The notes: generated by a model from the letters alone, not told the origin. DNA of 50,915 bases from Cytophagales bacterium (GCA_022360875.1 JAKSBZ010000234.1:1-50915), one strand, 5' to 3'. Numbered from the stretch's first letter, positions 17,257 to 28,518 are shown. Program-made: numbers and translations.

Positions 17257-19404
17257 TTACAGCTGTTCTTCTGCGTGCACTTCGTTCAAACAATGCAGTA
17301 TCGTCTTGGCACACCGCGGAATTTTGGATCCTGGACCAAATACGGCAAACACGCCGCTTTTGTACAAGTAATCATAATCTTTAGGCGGAATTACGCCGCC
17401 GGCAAAAACCATAATGTCCTCGCGGCCCAGCTTCTTAAGCTCTTCGATAAGCTGAGGAACAAGCGTCTTGTGTCCTGCGGCCAAACTCGAAGCTCCCACG
17501 CAGTGCACGTCGTTCTCCACAGCCTGTCTGGCTACTTCTTCCGGTGTGCGGAAAAGAGCTCCCACATCCACGTCAAAACCAAGGTCAGCAAATGTCGAAG
17601 CCACTACTTTTGCTCCGCGGTCGTGTCCGTCCTGCCCCATCTTGGCTATCATCACACGCGGACGGCGTCCTTCCTTCTCAGCAAACTGATCGGCCAGCGA
17701 CTGTGCTTCCACAAACTCCGGATCCATCGATGCCTCGCGCGAATAAACTCCGGAAACGGAACGGATCACCGCTTTGTGCCGGCCAAAGTGCGCTTCCATG
17801 GCATCCGAAATCTCGCCAAGCGTGGCGCGATGCTTCGCCGCTTCCACAGCCAGCTCCAGCAAATTGCCTTCTCCGGTCTCGGCGCATTTCGAAATGGCCT
17901 GCAGAGCCGCTTCCACTTTGCCGGAATCACGCGACGCGCGGATCTTTTTCAGATTGGCAACCTGCGCTTCACGAACAACAGTATTGTCAACTTCCAGCAG
18001 CTCAATATCTAGCTCTTCATCGGTCTGGTACTTGTTAACGCCCAGGATAGTATCTTTGCCCGAATCAATGCGCGCCTGCTTGCGGGCCGCCGCTTCCTCG
18101 ATTCGGAGCTTAGGAATACCTGTTTCGATCGCCTTGGCCATGCCGCCCAGCTCTTCCACTTCCTGAATAAGCTTCCAGGCTTTGTCGGCAATCTCCTGAG
18201 TCAGATACTCCACATAGTAAGAACCTGCCCAAGGATCGGCTACTTTGCACACATTGGTTTCTTCCTGAATGTAAAGCTGCGTATTTCGCGCGATACGCGC
18301 CGAGAAATCGGTTGGAAGCGCAATTGCCTCGTCCAGTGCATTTGTGTGCAGCGACTGGGTGTGTCCCAGCACGGCGCCCATCGCCTCGACGCAAGTACGC
18401 GCCACGTTGTTGAAAGGATCCTGTTCGCTCAAGCTCCAGCCTGAAGTCTGGCTGTGCGTGCGAAGCGCCATCGACTTCGGATTTTTCGGATCAAACTGCT
18501 TTACGATTTTCGCCCAAAGCATACGTCCGGCGCGCATTTTTGCAATTTCCATGAAATGGTTCATGCCCACAGCCCAGAAAAATGACAGGCGCGGCGCAAA
18601 CTGATCAATCGTCAACCCCGACTTCAGACCCTGACGGATATACTCCAAGCCGTCAGCCAGCGTATAAGCCAGCTCGATGTCCGCTGTCGCTCCGGCCTCC
18701 TGCATGTGGTAGCCCGAGATGGAAATCGAATTGAATTTAGGCATGTTGTTCGACGTGTACTCGAAGATATCGCCGATGATCTTCATAGAAGGCGCAGGCG
18801 GATAGATGTACGTGTTCCGAACCATGAATTCCTTCAGAATGTCATTCTGAATGGTCCCGCTCAGTTTTTCGCGAGAAACGCCCTGCTCTTCGGCCGCCTG
18901 GATATAAAAGGCCAGTATCGGAATGACAGCGCCGTTCATCGTCATGGAAACAGACATTTTGTCGAGCGGAATCTGATCGAAAAGGATCTTCATGTCTTCC
19001 ACCGAATCAATCGCCACTCCGGCTTTCCCCACGTCTCCTTCCACGCGCGGGTGGTCGGAGTCATAGCCGCGGTGCGTAGCCAAATCGAAGGCTACGGAAA
19101 GGCCTTTCTGTCCGGCAGCCAGGTTGCGGCGATAGAATGCATTGGACTCTTCGGCAGTGGAAAAACCAGCATACTGGCGGATAGTCCAAGGGCGCATCAC
19201 GTACATCGTAGAATACGGTCCTCTCAGGAAAGGAGGCAAGCCCGCCGCGAAGTTCAAATGCTTCATTTGCTCGGCGTCGGCCTTCACGAAAATCGGCTTT
19301 ACCGGTATGTTTTCCGGTGTTTCCCAATCCTTGGCCTGCAACTCAGGCAACTCTTGGTCAGCTTGTTTTGCTTGAAAATTTATTTTTGAGAAATCAGGTT
19401 TCAT
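17257..19404 (-). CDS. mutB: Methylmalonyl-CoA mutase large (catalytic) subunit
   Basis: Interconverts (R)-methylmalonyl-CoA and succinyl-CoA using adenosylcobalamin. An N-terminal TIM barrel binds the CoA ester (residues about 40-560, with [21 protein letters not shown] and the substrate-contacting [17 protein letters not shown]). The C-terminal Rossmann-like cobalamin domain has the base-off/His-on motif DGHDRG with axial ligand His594, followed by [12 protein letters not shown] and [11 protein letters not shown]. Length 715 aa matches the catalytic subunit of heterodimeric mutases. It is the last gene of the minus-strand propionate cluster, after mutA by 55 nt. The chaperone gene meaB and a B12 import locus sit at the other end of the cluster. 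Confidence 0.97.
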   Translation of the reverse strand: MKPDFSKINFQAKQADQELPELQAKDWETPENIPVKPIFVKADAEQMKHLNFAAGLPPFLRGPYSTMYVMRPWTIRQYAGFSTAEESNAFYRRNLAAGQKGLSVAFDLATHRGYDSDHPRVEGDVGKAGVAIDSVEDMKILFDQIPLDKMSVSMTMNGAVIPILAFYIQAAEEQGVSREKLSGTIQNDILKEFMVRNTYIYPPAPSMKIIGDIFEYTSNNMPKFNSISISGYHMQEAGATADIELAYTLADGLEYIRQGLKSGLTIDQFAPRLSFFWAVGMNHFMEIAKMRAGRMLWAKIVKQFDPKNPKSMALRTHSQTSGWSLSEQDPFNNVARTCVEAMGAVLGHTQSLHTNALDEAIALPTDFSARIARNTQLYIQEETNVCKVADPWAGSYYVEYLTQEIADKAWKLIQEVEELGGMAKAIETGIPKLRIEEAAARKQARIDSGKDTILGVNKYQTDEELDIELLEVDNTVVREAQVANLKKIRASRDSGKVEAALQAISKCAETGEGNLLELAVEAAKHRATLGEISDAMEAHFGRHKAVIRSVSGVYSREASMDPEFVEAQSLADQFAEKEGRRPRVMIAKMGQDGHDRGAKVVASTFADLGFDVDVGALFRTPEEVARQAVENDVHCVGASSLAAGHKTLVPQLIEELKKLGREDIMVFAGGVIPPKDYDYLYKSGVFAVFGPGSKIPRCAKTILHCLNEVHAEEQL

Positions 19405-19459
19405 AATGCAATATTTTTTAGTAAACCCCTTGCAGAGTTTCTTTCAACCTATCAATAAA

Positions 19460-21298
19460 TCAGTCAGCATTCTTGACTATTCCCAGCTTTCGCTGGAATG
19501 AAGCCAGACTTTCAACTGCATTTGTTTTTACATGCACACAGTCGTCAAGTCCCGCCTTGGCAAGCGTTTCTTCCAAATCGCCAGGAACACCCGCCAGCAC
19601 CGCCAGCTTGTTCGGAGCCTTGGCCTTAAATTCTTTTACAAACTGCTCCGCCGTTTCGGCATAGTCCTGGTCAGAACTGCAGATCACAACAATCGAAGCG
19701 TCCGACTGAGCGGTTTCCTGCGCGGCCTCCGTCGCCGATCCGAAATATTTTTCCTCTATGGCAAAACCCGCCGTACCGAAGAAATCGCCGCTGAATGTTG
19801 AGCGCGCTTTCCTCATAGCCGGATGTCCGTACAGCGACAAAAGCACTTTCGGCCGCTCATTGCCCTGCGCCACATAATTCTCCGTTACCATGCGAAGTTT
19901 CTCAAAGATACCCGAGCACCGAACGGGCTTAAGCACTTTTCGAGACGCGCCCGGTATTTTAGCCGGCTCAATAGTTTCCAGATTATTCGGATAGCGGTTC
20001 GTGCCTACAATAGTTTCTCTTCTTGAAGCAATTTTTTTCTCCGCAGCCAGACGGTTGTCTTTAATCAGTCCTTGAATAAATTTGCTGGTGATTGCCTGAA
20101 TATATCCGCCTTTAGACTCAATATCCATAAACAATTCACGTCCGGAATCCATAAGCGTCTGCGTCAGGTGTTCCAGATAATACGAACCTGCCGACGGATC
20201 CAGCACCCTGTCGAAATACGATTCTTCTTTCAGCAAACGCGAGATATTGTACGAAATTCTTCTTCCGGACGAATCCGGTTTGTCAAAGCTCTCGTTGTAG
20301 GCGTCGATGATCAGCGCATTGGCGCCGCCCAGCACTGCAGACATAGCCTCTGTTGTATTCCGAAGCATGTTGACGTTCGGATCGTACAGGGTCTTTGTCC
20401 AGACTGAAGAAACTCCGGTGATTCGTATTTTCGAAAGGTCAAACGGCGTCTCATACTGTTTCAGAATTTCGGTAAGCATGATGCGCGCCGCGCGGAATTT
20501 CGCAATTTCATGAAAATAATCCGTGCCAATGCCCAGCATCAAATGCGCCTGGCTGAGAACAGCCTCGCGGCCGATGCCGTATGCGTCAAAATGATCAATG
20601 CAGTCGGTAAGCTTGTTCATCACAAAAGCAAGCTCCTGCACATGATTGCCTCCGGCATTGAGAAATTCGTAACCTGAAATCGAAAAGGCCGAAAAATTCG
20701 GCAAGTGCGCCAGTTTCTTGATTGCATTGGCCGTCTGTTTAAGCGAATCTTCGCAAAAGCTTCCCGTCAACCCGAAAGAACGCAAAGGATCAGCGTCAAT
20801 AAAGCCGGTAATTTCTTCCGCTTTCAGCGCTTTTTTGTCCATATAGTCCAGCAGCTCGAAAGCCACGCGGTCCGGACGGCTGACATTCAAGAAAGCGATT
20901 GCCACAGCGCCAAGGTCCACGCCTTCCAGAACTTTTTCGAAATCAAAACCCTCCTGGCCTGACAAATCCAAGGCCAGTGCGTTCGCTTCAATCTTCAGGG
21001 CTTCCTGCACCTGAACACGCTGCTCTTCTGCGCTTTCTCCTTTAATTTTATAATAATTGTCCCACTGGCGTACTTCCTCGGCTCCCTCCGTCAATGCGCT
21101 CTCACGCACCAGCGAAGAAAAGTCTGTTTCAGGAAGATCTTCCTGTGTGTAGAACGGCTGAATGCTGTGGCCGTTCTTGGTTTTCCAGACCAACTTCTTG
21201 TCGAAATCGGCCCCTTTCAAATCTATCTTTGCTTTCTCGATCCACTCTTCTTTCGAAACCGGACCGAATTCACTAAACGAAAGTGGCTTGTTTTCCAT
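19460..21298 (-). CDS. mutA: Methylmalonyl-CoA mutase small (non-catalytic) subunit
   Basis: The structural partner of MutB in the heterodimer. It has the same two-domain layout, TIM barrel plus a cobalamin-like domain, at 612 aa. The cobalamin-like domain (about 480-612, starting RPKVLLSLYGHPAMRKARS) lacks the DxHxxG axial-ligand motif, as expected for the subunit that binds no B12. Barrel features such as FSISGYEFLNAGGNHVQELA and the IGTDYFHEIAKFRAARIM stretch parallel those in MutB. It precedes mutB closely and follows the CoA-transferase gene across a GC-rich spacer with a hairpin. Confidence 0.95.
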   Translation of the reverse strand: MENKPLSFSEFGPVSKEEWIEKAKIDLKGADFDKKLVWKTKNGHSIQPFYTQEDLPETDFSSLVRESALTEGAEEVRQWDNYYKIKGESAEEQRVQVQEALKIEANALALDLSGQEGFDFEKVLEGVDLGAVAIAFLNVSRPDRVAFELLDYMDKKALKAEEITGFIDADPLRSFGLTGSFCEDSLKQTANAIKKLAHLPNFSAFSISGYEFLNAGGNHVQELAFVMNKLTDCIDHFDAYGIGREAVLSQAHLMLGIGTDYFHEIAKFRAARIMLTEILKQYETPFDLSKIRITGVSSVWTKTLYDPNVNMLRNTTEAMSAVLGGANALIIDAYNESFDKPDSSGRRISYNISRLLKEESYFDRVLDPSAGSYYLEHLTQTLMDSGRELFMDIESKGGYIQAITSKFIQGLIKDNRLAAEKKIASRRETIVGTNRYPNNLETIEPAKIPGASRKVLKPVRCSGIFEKLRMVTENYVAQGNERPKVLLSLYGHPAMRKARSTFSGDFFGTAGFAIEEKYFGSATEAAQETAQSDASIVVICSSDQDYAETAEQFVKEFKAKAPNKLAVLAGVPGDLEETLAKAGLDDCVHVKTNAVESLASFQRKLGIVKNAD

Positions 21299-21329
21299 TT
21301 GTCTTTCTTTTAAACACCATGTGTCAATT

Positions 21330-21388
21330 TAAATCAGGCGCAGCCGCCCAGCCGCGGCCGCGCTTATTTTCTCCGGATTTTATCCGGA
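21330..21388 (-). other. GC-rich spacer with hairpin before mutA
   Basis: Between the CoA-transferase stop and the mutA start lies a perfect hairpin, TCCGGAT (21372-21378) and ATCCGGA (21382-21388) around TTT, and beside it a very GC-rich block centred on CCGCGG near 21352-21363. Read on the minus strand the hairpin is followed by GAAAATAAG, not a good T tract, so it may be an RNA processing or stability element or a leaky terminator. Confidence 0.45.
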
Positions 21389-21392
21389 ATGT

Positions 21393-22706
21393 TTAAACCA
21401 ATTCCGAAATACCGCCCAGCGAGTAAACGCCAAAACTTTTTCCGAACCGGTCCCAAGCATGTCTTTCAAGTTCTTCGCGGTGATCCGGGTGCGCGATATC
21501 TATCATGGCCTTTGCACGCTGCGCCAGGTTTTTACCGAACAACTCGGCCACGCCGTATTCCGTCACAACATAGCGTGCATGCGCGCGAGTGGTCACCACG
21601 CCAGCTCCTTCCTTCAACATTGGCGTAATCTTGCTCACGCCCTTATGAGTTACCGACTGAAGCGCCGTAATTGGCTTGCCGCCATCCGAAAGCGCCGCAC
21701 CTCTCATAAAGTCCATCTGACCGCCAACACCCGAGAACATTCTCGACCCGATAGAGTCAGCACAGATCTGTCCTGTAATATCCACCTCAATTGCCGAGTT
21801 AATGGCAATCACCGAAGGGTTTTTGCGAATATTTGCTGTGTCGTTCACATAAGCTATGTCCATCATCACCACTTCAGGATTGTTGTCCATAAAGTCATAA
21901 AGCCGGCGCGTTCCCATAGCAAAGCCTGATACAATCTTGCCCGGATTCAGAAGCTTCTTGCGTCCGTTTATCACTCCTTTTTCCACCAGGCTAATCACAC
22001 CCTCAGCAAACATTTCGGTATGAATACCCAAATCCTTATGGTTGTGCATATAGTCCAGCACCGCATTCGGAATACCGCCGATTCCCATCTGAAGAGTCGC
22101 TCCGTCAGGAATCATTTCGGCAATAAATCGCCCGATAGCCGCCTCTTCCTCGGTCGGCTCAGCCAGTTGCATTTCGTACAAAGGCTCGTCCACTTCCACC
22201 AGCGCATCAATCTGTTTTAGATTGATCAGCGCGTCGCCAAATGTCCGAGGCATCTGCGGATTGACCTGAGCGATTACGTATTTTGCTTTGTCAACGCCTG
22301 CGCGCACAATGTCCACCGAAACACCCAGCGAACAATAGCCGTGCTTGTCCGGCGGCGACACCTGCACCAAAGCGACATCCAGCGGCATCTGTCCGGACCG
22401 GAAAAGAGTCGGAATGTCACTCAGAAAAATCGGTATATACTGCGCGAAGCCCGCCTGCACATTTTTTCGGATGTTGCCTCCAATGAAAAAAGCATTGGTA
22501 CGGAAACTGTCCATGTATTCTTCCTTCGCATACTCGGCATAGCCTTCGGTATGCAAGTGCACCACTTCCACATCCCGAAGCTCGCCGGCGCGTTCTGTCA
22601 TAGCCTTCACCAGTGTCTGAGGAGTTGCCGATCCGCCTTGAACAAGCACCCGTCCTCCAGACGGAATCAATCTTACGGCCTCTGAGGCGCTCATATATTG
22701 TCCCAT
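21393..22706 (-). CDS. Acetyl-CoA hydrolase/CoA-transferase family protein, probably succinate:propionyl-CoA type
   Basis: A 437-residue class I CoA-transferase of the acetyl-CoA hydrolase/4-hydroxybutyrate CoA-transferase family. The N-terminal half has VLVQGGSATPQTLVKAM, and the middle has the CoA loop QMGIGGIPNAVLDYM (about 206-220) and the catalytic glutamate in HTEMFAEG (Glu231, by family analogy). The C-terminal half has GVGGQMDFMRGA and VTEYGVAELFGKNL. Family members move CoA between acetate, butyrate, succinate or propionate. Its place between the methylmalonyl-CoA decarboxylase and mutase genes suggests CoA transfer between propionyl-CoA and succinate, which would close the cycle. 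That specificity is inferred from context, not from residues. Confidence 0.88.
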   Translation of the reverse strand: MGQYMSASEAVRLIPSGGRVLVQGGSATPQTLVKAMTERAGELRDVEVVHLHTEGYAEYAKEEYMDSFRTNAFFIGGNIRKNVQAGFAQYIPIFLSDIPTLFRSGQMPLDVALVQVSPPDKHGYCSLGVSVDIVRAGVDKAKYVIAQVNPQMPRTFGDALINLKQIDALVEVDEPLYEMQLAEPTEEEAAIGRFIAEMIPDGATLQMGIGGIPNAVLDYMHNHKDLGIHTEMFAEGVISLVEKGVINGRKKLLNPGKIVSGFAMGTRRLYDFMDNNPEVVMMDIAYVNDTANIRKNPSVIAINSAIEVDITGQICADSIGSRMFSGVGGQMDFMRGAALSDGGKPITALQSVTHKGVSKITPMLKEGAGVVTTRAHARYVVTEYGVAELFGKNLAQRAKAMIDIAHPDHREELERHAWDRFGKSFGVYSLGGISELV

Positions 22707-22802
22707 AATTTTGATAGTTCTAGATTGTCAATACTTTATTTTAAAAATCAACTGTCCAAACTAAGGCAGCTGATGAAGAGGAAGGGACGTTTCCCTACCA
22801 AT

Positions 22803-24050
22803 CTACCCCAAAAAGCTCAGGAGAATACCCGCAGCCACTGCCGAACCGATCACTCCCGAAACGTTCGGGGCCATCGCGTGCATAAGCAAGTGGTTTTGCG
22901 GATCGTATCTAAGCCCTTCGTGCTGCACTACCCGGGCACTGTCCGGAACTGCAGATACTCCAGCCGCTCCAATGAGCGGATTCAGTTTATTCTCATCTTT
23001 CAAGAACAAATTCATAAACTTAGCGAACAATACGCCGCAAGCTGTTGCCACAACGAACGAAGCAGCTCCCAATCCGAAAATCAGCAACGATTGCTCGGTC
23101 AGGAAGTGGTCAGCCTGAGTAGAAGCTCCGACAGTAACTCCCAAAAGGATGGTTACGATATCGATCATCTTAGTACGCGCCGTCTCAGCCAAACGATTCG
23201 TTCTTGTTGATTCCTTCAGCACATTACCGAAGAACAGCATACCCAGCAAAGGCAGTGCGCTCGGTGCAATGAACAGCGTCAGAATCATCCCTGCGATAGG
23301 GAAAAGAATCTTTTCCGTCTGAGAAACCGACCGCGGCGGCTTCATCCGAATCTTTCTTTCCTTCCCGTTTGTTAACAAACGCATAATCGGCGGTTGTATT
23401 ACAGGAACCAGGGCCATATATGAGTATGCCGCAATGGCAATGGCTCCCAGAAGATCTTTTGCCAAGATGGATGATAAAAAGATGGCTGTCGGTCCGTCCG
23501 CACCTCCGATAATTCCGATGGCGCCCGCCTCCTGCAGATTGAAGCCCAGGTAAAGAGCTCCGATAAAAGTTGCGAAGATACCAACCTGAGCCGCGGCTCC
23601 GAGCAACATCAGCTTAGGGTTGGCTATTAACGTCGAAAAGTCGGTCATCGCGCCAATGCCCAGGAAAATCAGCGGCGGGTAAACGCCCTGCTCAACTCCC
23701 TGGTAAAGGATATTCATAACGGAATTTTCAACATAAATACCCACCGAATTGTCTGCCGGAAGCGGAATGTTTCCGATTATTATCCCCATACCGATCGGAA
23801 TGAGCAACAGCGGTTCGAAGTCATACTTAATTCCCAAATACAAAAAGACAAACGCCACCAAAATCATTATAAAGTTGGTGAAGTCTCCGTTCATAAAGCT
23901 GGTCGCCGAAAAGAACTGTTCCAGGCCGCCTTGCACCCTGCTTAAAGCGCCCATGGATTCTGCCGCTTCCGGAGCGGCTGCAAATGCCCCTCCTGCAAGA
24001 AGCACTAGCATTCCAAATAGTAGAAGTAACTTTCTTTTCATTGCATCCAT
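22803..24050 (-). CDS. mmdB: Sodium-pumping decarboxylase beta subunit (methylmalonyl-CoA type)
   Basis: The integral-membrane subunit that decarboxylates carboxybiotin and exports Na+ in oxaloacetate/methylmalonyl-CoA/glutaconyl-CoA decarboxylases. The 415-residue protein starts with a hydrophobic signal-like segment (MKRKLLLLFGMLVLLAGGAFA), then has about nine to eleven membrane segments. The family hallmark GIIGGADGPTAIFLSS, with the Asp implicated in Na+ binding, is present, as are FLGIGAMTDFSTLIANPK and the C-terminal NPLIGAAGVSAVPDSARVVQ. Its start codon overlaps the biotin-carrier stop in a TAATG arrangement. The CoA specificity comes from the alpha subunit and neighbouring mce/mut genes, so the oxaloacetate alternative (oadB) is unlikely but not excluded. 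Confidence 0.93.
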   Translation of the reverse strand: MDAMKRKLLLLFGMLVLLAGGAFAAAPEAAESMGALSRVQGGLEQFFSATSFMNGDFTNFIMILVAFVFLYLGIKYDFEPLLLIPIGMGIIIGNIPLPADNSVGIYVENSVMNILYQGVEQGVYPPLIFLGIGAMTDFSTLIANPKLMLLGAAAQVGIFATFIGALYLGFNLQEAGAIGIIGGADGPTAIFLSSILAKDLLGAIAIAAYSYMALVPVIQPPIMRLLTNGKERKIRMKPPRSVSQTEKILFPIAGMILTLFIAPSALPLLGMLFFGNVLKESTRTNRLAETARTKMIDIVTILLGVTVGASTQADHFLTEQSLLIFGLGAASFVVATACGVLFAKFMNLFLKDENKLNPLIGAAGVSAVPDSARVVQHEGLRYDPQNHLLMHAMAPNVSGVIGSAVAAGILLSFLG

Positions 24051-24460
24051 TATCCTAGTTCAACCAAAACATCTCCCTGAAGCACGCTGTCTCCGGCATT
24101 GACCTTAATAGCCTTCACTTCTCCCGAAGCATCCGAATTGATCGTGTTTTCCATTTTCATAGCTTCCATAACCAGAAGCTTGTCTCCGTGCTTGACGGTA
24201 TCGCCCACTTTCACGTCCACGGAAATAATTGTTCCCGGAAGCGGCGCCTTCACGCTCTTGGCTTTTCCTGCCATAGAAGGAGCCGCTGCTTTCTTGGCCG
24301 GAGAACGGACGATACGAGGGGTTTTGGTAGTTTTCACCTCACGCTCCAGCTCCACTGTATAAGAGGTTCCGTTCACTTCCAGCTCGACGGTGTTGTCTTC
24401 GGCCTTTACAATATCTACCGCGTATTTATTTCCGTTTACTTTAAATTTATACTGCTTCAT
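24050..24460 (-). CDS. mmdC: Biotin carboxyl-carrier subunit of the decarboxylase
   Basis: The mobile biotinylated carrier that takes the carboxyl group from the alpha subunit to the membrane beta subunit. It is 136 aa, with an N-terminal beta segment (MKQYKFKVNGNKYAVDIV), a Pro/Ala/Lys-rich flexible linker (about 42-70) and a C-terminal biotinyl domain carrying VMEAMKMEN with the biotinylated Lys102. Gap to the upstream OadG-like gene is 11 nt, and it overlaps mmdB by one base. This arrangement matches sodium-pumping decarboxylases rather than acetyl-CoA carboxylase. Confidence 0.94.
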   Translation of the reverse strand: MKQYKFKVNGNKYAVDIVKAEDNTVELEVNGTSYTVELEREVKTTKTPRIVRSPAKKAAAPSMAGKAKSVKAPLPGTIISVDVKVGDTVKHGDKLLVMEAMKMENTINSDASGEVKAIKVNAGDSVLQGDVLVELG

Positions 24461-24471
24461 TATCTTTTAAA

Positions 24472-24825
24472 TTAGCGCAATCTGTGCGTTGAATAGATTT
24501 TTGAACTCCAAGGTGAGTAGCTTTTCTGCTGTTGCTGAATAGTCAGCACTGTGCTCTCTTCGTCATGCAATTCGTCCAGGTAGGCATGAATAGCCGCCGC
24601 AATGACGGCGTTTACTTCGCCCGGAACATTCCGCGCATCCTTTTTGCTCAGGAGCTCTTCTTTTTCCTCCTGAGACCGCAGCTTTTTGAACCTTTCGGGA
24701 AGCGTAATCAGAAAAGGAATAACATACTTAAACACCAGCGATAGCACCGCCAGCGCTGTGAAGACTACGATAATCCCAGTAATCGTAATCGCTCCTCCCT
24801 CTTGTAATATTGATGATTGATCCAT
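24472..24825 (-). CDS. OadG-like small membrane subunit of the decarboxylase
   Basis: A 117-residue member of the OadG/MmdD family, which helps assemble the sodium-pumping decarboxylase and tether its soluble subunits to the membrane. One N-terminal membrane helix is seen (about 13-40, ITITGIIVVFTALAVLSLVF). It is followed by a charged region (ERFKKLRSQEEKEELLSKK), a helical segment NAVIAAAIHAYLDELHD and a C-terminal SPWSSKIYSTHRLR tail of the type common in this family. Its place between the alpha and biotin-carrier genes, with gaps of 12 and 11 nt, supports the call. Confidence 0.88.
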   Translation of the reverse strand: MDQSSILQEGGAITITGIIVVFTALAVLSLVFKYVIPFLITLPERFKKLRSQEEKEELLSKKDARNVPGEVNAVIAAAIHAYLDELHDEESTVLTIQQQQKSYSPWSSKIYSTHRLR

Positions 24826-24837
24826 ATTGCCGTCAGT

Positions 24838-26400
<1,563 letters not shown>

Positions 26401-26597
26401 ATATGTAATTGAATTTGACTGACTGCCAACGCCAGCCCTGTTTTCCATAATATCTGAAAGATCAGCCCCGGAAAAATCTATCGGACATAGTTTAAAAAAT
26501 ACCGCCTCTCTGCTCCTAACAACGCTGCAGTTCTTCCCTAGCTTCGGAAAAAATCAGCCTTCCTCTTTTTATCTAGTCCAATAGATTCCCAGGTACT

Positions 26598-27005
26598 TTA
26601 TTCTTTCTTCTCACAGAGTTCGGTTAAAACTCCAAAAGTCGACTTGGGATGAAGGAAGGCGATGTCCAAACCTTCGGCTCCTTTTCGCGGAGCTTTGTCT
26701 ATCAAGCGCACACCCTTTCCCTCGGCATCCTTAAGATTGTCTTCAATCCCTTCAACCGCATAGGCCAAGTGATGTATTCCCTCTCCTTTTTTCTCAATGA
26801 ATTTCCCGATCGGCCCGTCAGCCTGGGTCGACTCCAGAAGTTCTATCTTGGTTTGTCCAACCTGAAAAAAAGCCGTTTTCACTTTTTGCTCGGCCACTTC
26901 CTCAACAGCATAGCACTTCATTCCAAAAACCTCTTCATAATGCCGAATAGCCTCATCCATGTCTTTCACAGCTATTCCGATATGTTCGATATGTGTGATT
27001 TTCAT
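26598..27005 (-). CDS. mce: Methylmalonyl-CoA epimerase
   Basis: Interconverts (S)- and (R)-methylmalonyl-CoA, linking the decarboxylase (S form) to the mutase (R form). It is a 135-residue vicinal-oxygen-chelate protein with two beta-alpha-beta-beta-beta units. Likely metal ligands are His8 (IEHIGIAV), a His in GIHHLAYAV (78/79) and Glu129 near the end, with the C-terminal FLHPKSTFGVLTEL motif. It is the first gene of the minus-strand cluster and is separated from mmdA by about 200 nt, so mmdA may also have its own promoter. Confidence 0.95.
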   Translation of the reverse strand: MKITHIEHIGIAVKDMDEAIRHYEEVFGMKCYAVEEVAEQKVKTAFFQVGQTKIELLESTQADGPIGKFIEKKGEGIHHLAYAVEGIEDNLKDAEGKGVRLIDKAPRKGAEGLDIAFLHPKSTFGVLTELCEKKE

Positions 27006-27311
27006 ATTTTTATTTTTTACATTTATTAAAATCGATTATTAGAAATACAATATTGTACTTTTACAATAAACAACTTATTTATAGTTATTAATTTAACTTT
27101 TGGCGAAACTAATTATAATCAGCCTAAAAGCTGCTTTTTCGCTTATTTTTTTAATAATTTATACCCTATTCAAATGTTAAAATTTAAAATTTTGCATTAA
27201 TATTATTGCCATATTTGGCATCATTTTAATTCCAAGCGGAAGTTAGGAACTTTATTACTGGATTTTCACTCACTTAGTCAGTTGTTGAAATAAAATTTAT
27301 TACCATTTTAC
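27006..27311. promoter_or_regulatory. Divergent promoter region between mce and meaB with two palindromes
   Basis: This very AT-rich stretch of 306 bp drives the two divergent propionate transcripts. It holds a perfect 12-bp palindrome TACAATATTGTA (27046-27057) on the mce side. Nearer meaB there is an inverted repeat TGCCA-N4-TGGCA (27207-27220), within which CATATTTG resembles a -7 element (one mismatch). Either repeat could be an operator for a shared regulator. No regulator gene lies beside it. Confidence 0.45.
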
Positions 27312-28310
27312 ATGACAAATATCAGAAAAAGGAGATTAAGCGTTTCGGAATATGTGCAGGGGATCCTGGAAGGGAACCGCATGATTCTGAGCCGCGCCAT
27401 CACGCTTGTGGAAAGCAGCAGGCCCCAGGACCGGAGGCTGGCCGAGCAGGTGCTGGAAGAAATCATGCCGCACACCGGCGGCAGCCTCCGCATCGGAATC
27501 ACCGGCGTTCCGGGTGTGGGAAAAAGCACGTTTCTGGAAAGCTTCGGGCTTTATCTTACGGGACTGGACAAATCCATTGCGGTGCTCACCATTGACCCTA
27601 CCAGCCAGAAAACCCGAGGCAGCATACTGGGCGACAAGACACGCATGGAAGAACTCTCAAACGACCCGCGGGCTTACATACGTCCGTCTCCATCGGGAAA
27701 ATCGCTGGGCGGCGTTCACGAAAAAACGCGGGAAAGCATGCTGCTTTGCGAGGCCGCAGGATTCGACATTATTCTAATCGAGACTGTAGGCGTCGGGCAG
27801 TCGGAAGTAGCCGTTGAAGGCATGGTCGACTTTTTCCTGCTGCTGATGCTCGCGGGAGCCGGAGACGAGCTTCAGGGCATCAAGCGGGGCATCATGGAGA
27901 TTGCCGACGCCCTAGTAATCACAAAATCCGACGGCGACAATGTGGCCAGAAGCAAAATCGCGCGCCGGCAATACCAAAACGCCCTGCATCTGTTCCCGCC
28001 CAACAAAACGGAATGGTACCCGAAAGTGCTCACTTGCTCGTCGGTCGAAAGCCGGGGCATGAAAGAAATCTGGACCCTCATCAAGCGCTTCGAAGAGCAT
28101 ATGAAAGAGCGGGACTTCTTCCACCAAAGGCGGGCAGAGCAAAACCTTCGATGGCTGGAGGAAAGCATCAATTGCTACCTGCTGGAGCAGTTCTACCAGG
28201 ACCCGAACATACAGTATTTGTACGGTGACCTTAAAAAATCGGTATCCAAAGGCAAACTCCCTGTCTCGGCAGCCGTCAGAAAGCTGTCGGAAGCATTTCT
28301 GAACCGCTAA
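27312..28310 (+). CDS. meaB: Methylmalonyl-CoA mutase-associated GTPase chaperone
   Basis: A G3E-family P-loop GTPase (MeaB/ArgK) that guards methylmalonyl-CoA mutase, gating adenosylcobalamin loading and removal of damaged cofactor. The Walker A motif GVPGVGKST is at 65-73, followed by VLTIDPTSQKTRGSILGDKTRM with the metal-binding Asp. The switch region has ETVGVGQSEVAV, and the nucleotide specificity motif is seen in VITKSDGDN. The C-terminal helices (about 255-332) are the dimerisation arm. Length 332 aa is typical. It is divergent from the mutase cluster and ends at a strong terminator, so it is probably not in the riboswitch-controlled transcript that follows. Confidence 0.96.
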   Translation: MTNIRKRRLSVSEYVQGILEGNRMILSRAITLVESSRPQDRRLAEQVLEEIMPHTGGSLRIGITGVPGVGKSTFLESFGLYLTGLDKSIAVLTIDPTSQKTRGSILGDKTRMEELSNDPRAYIRPSPSGKSLGGVHEKTRESMLLCEAAGFDIILIETVGVGQSEVAVEGMVDFFLLLMLAGAGDELQGIKRGIMEIADALVITKSDGDNVARSKIARRQYQNALHLFPPNKTEWYPKVLTCSSVESRGMKEIWTLIKRFEEHMKERDFFHQRRAEQNLRWLEESINCYLLEQFYQDPNIQYLYGDLKKSVSKGKLPVSAAVRKLSEAFLNR

Positions 28311-28326
28311 ACACATTTAGCCAGCG

Positions 28327-28351
28327 CGAACCGGAAACATCTTCCGGTTCG
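28327..28351 (+). terminator. Terminator after meaB
   Basis: A perfect 10-bp stem CGAACCGGAA (28327-28336) / TTCCGGTTCG (28342-28351) around a 5-nt loop, followed by CTAGTTTTG, lies 17 nt after the meaB stop codon. Confidence 0.85.
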
Positions 28352-28510
28352 CTAGTTTTGCGCATCTATAGCTAAGCCCCCTTTAACTCTCTTCTTTCCC
28401 GCACTTTATTTCATCCTTCTGCCAAAAACACAACTGCCCGGCATGGAAATCACATCAAAGGGGCATGCCGAAAGAAATTTCAAAAATATTTTCGCTTTCA
28501 AAAAAAATCT

Positions 28511-28518
28511 TACCTTTG
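28511..28518 (+). promoter_or_regulatory. Candidate -7 promoter element for the B12 uptake operon
   Basis: TACCTTTG matches the Bacteroidota -7 consensus TAnnTTTG exactly and lies just before the first paired base of the cobalamin riboswitch (28525). That is where the transcript would be expected to start. No clear -33 element was seen. Confidence 0.65.
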
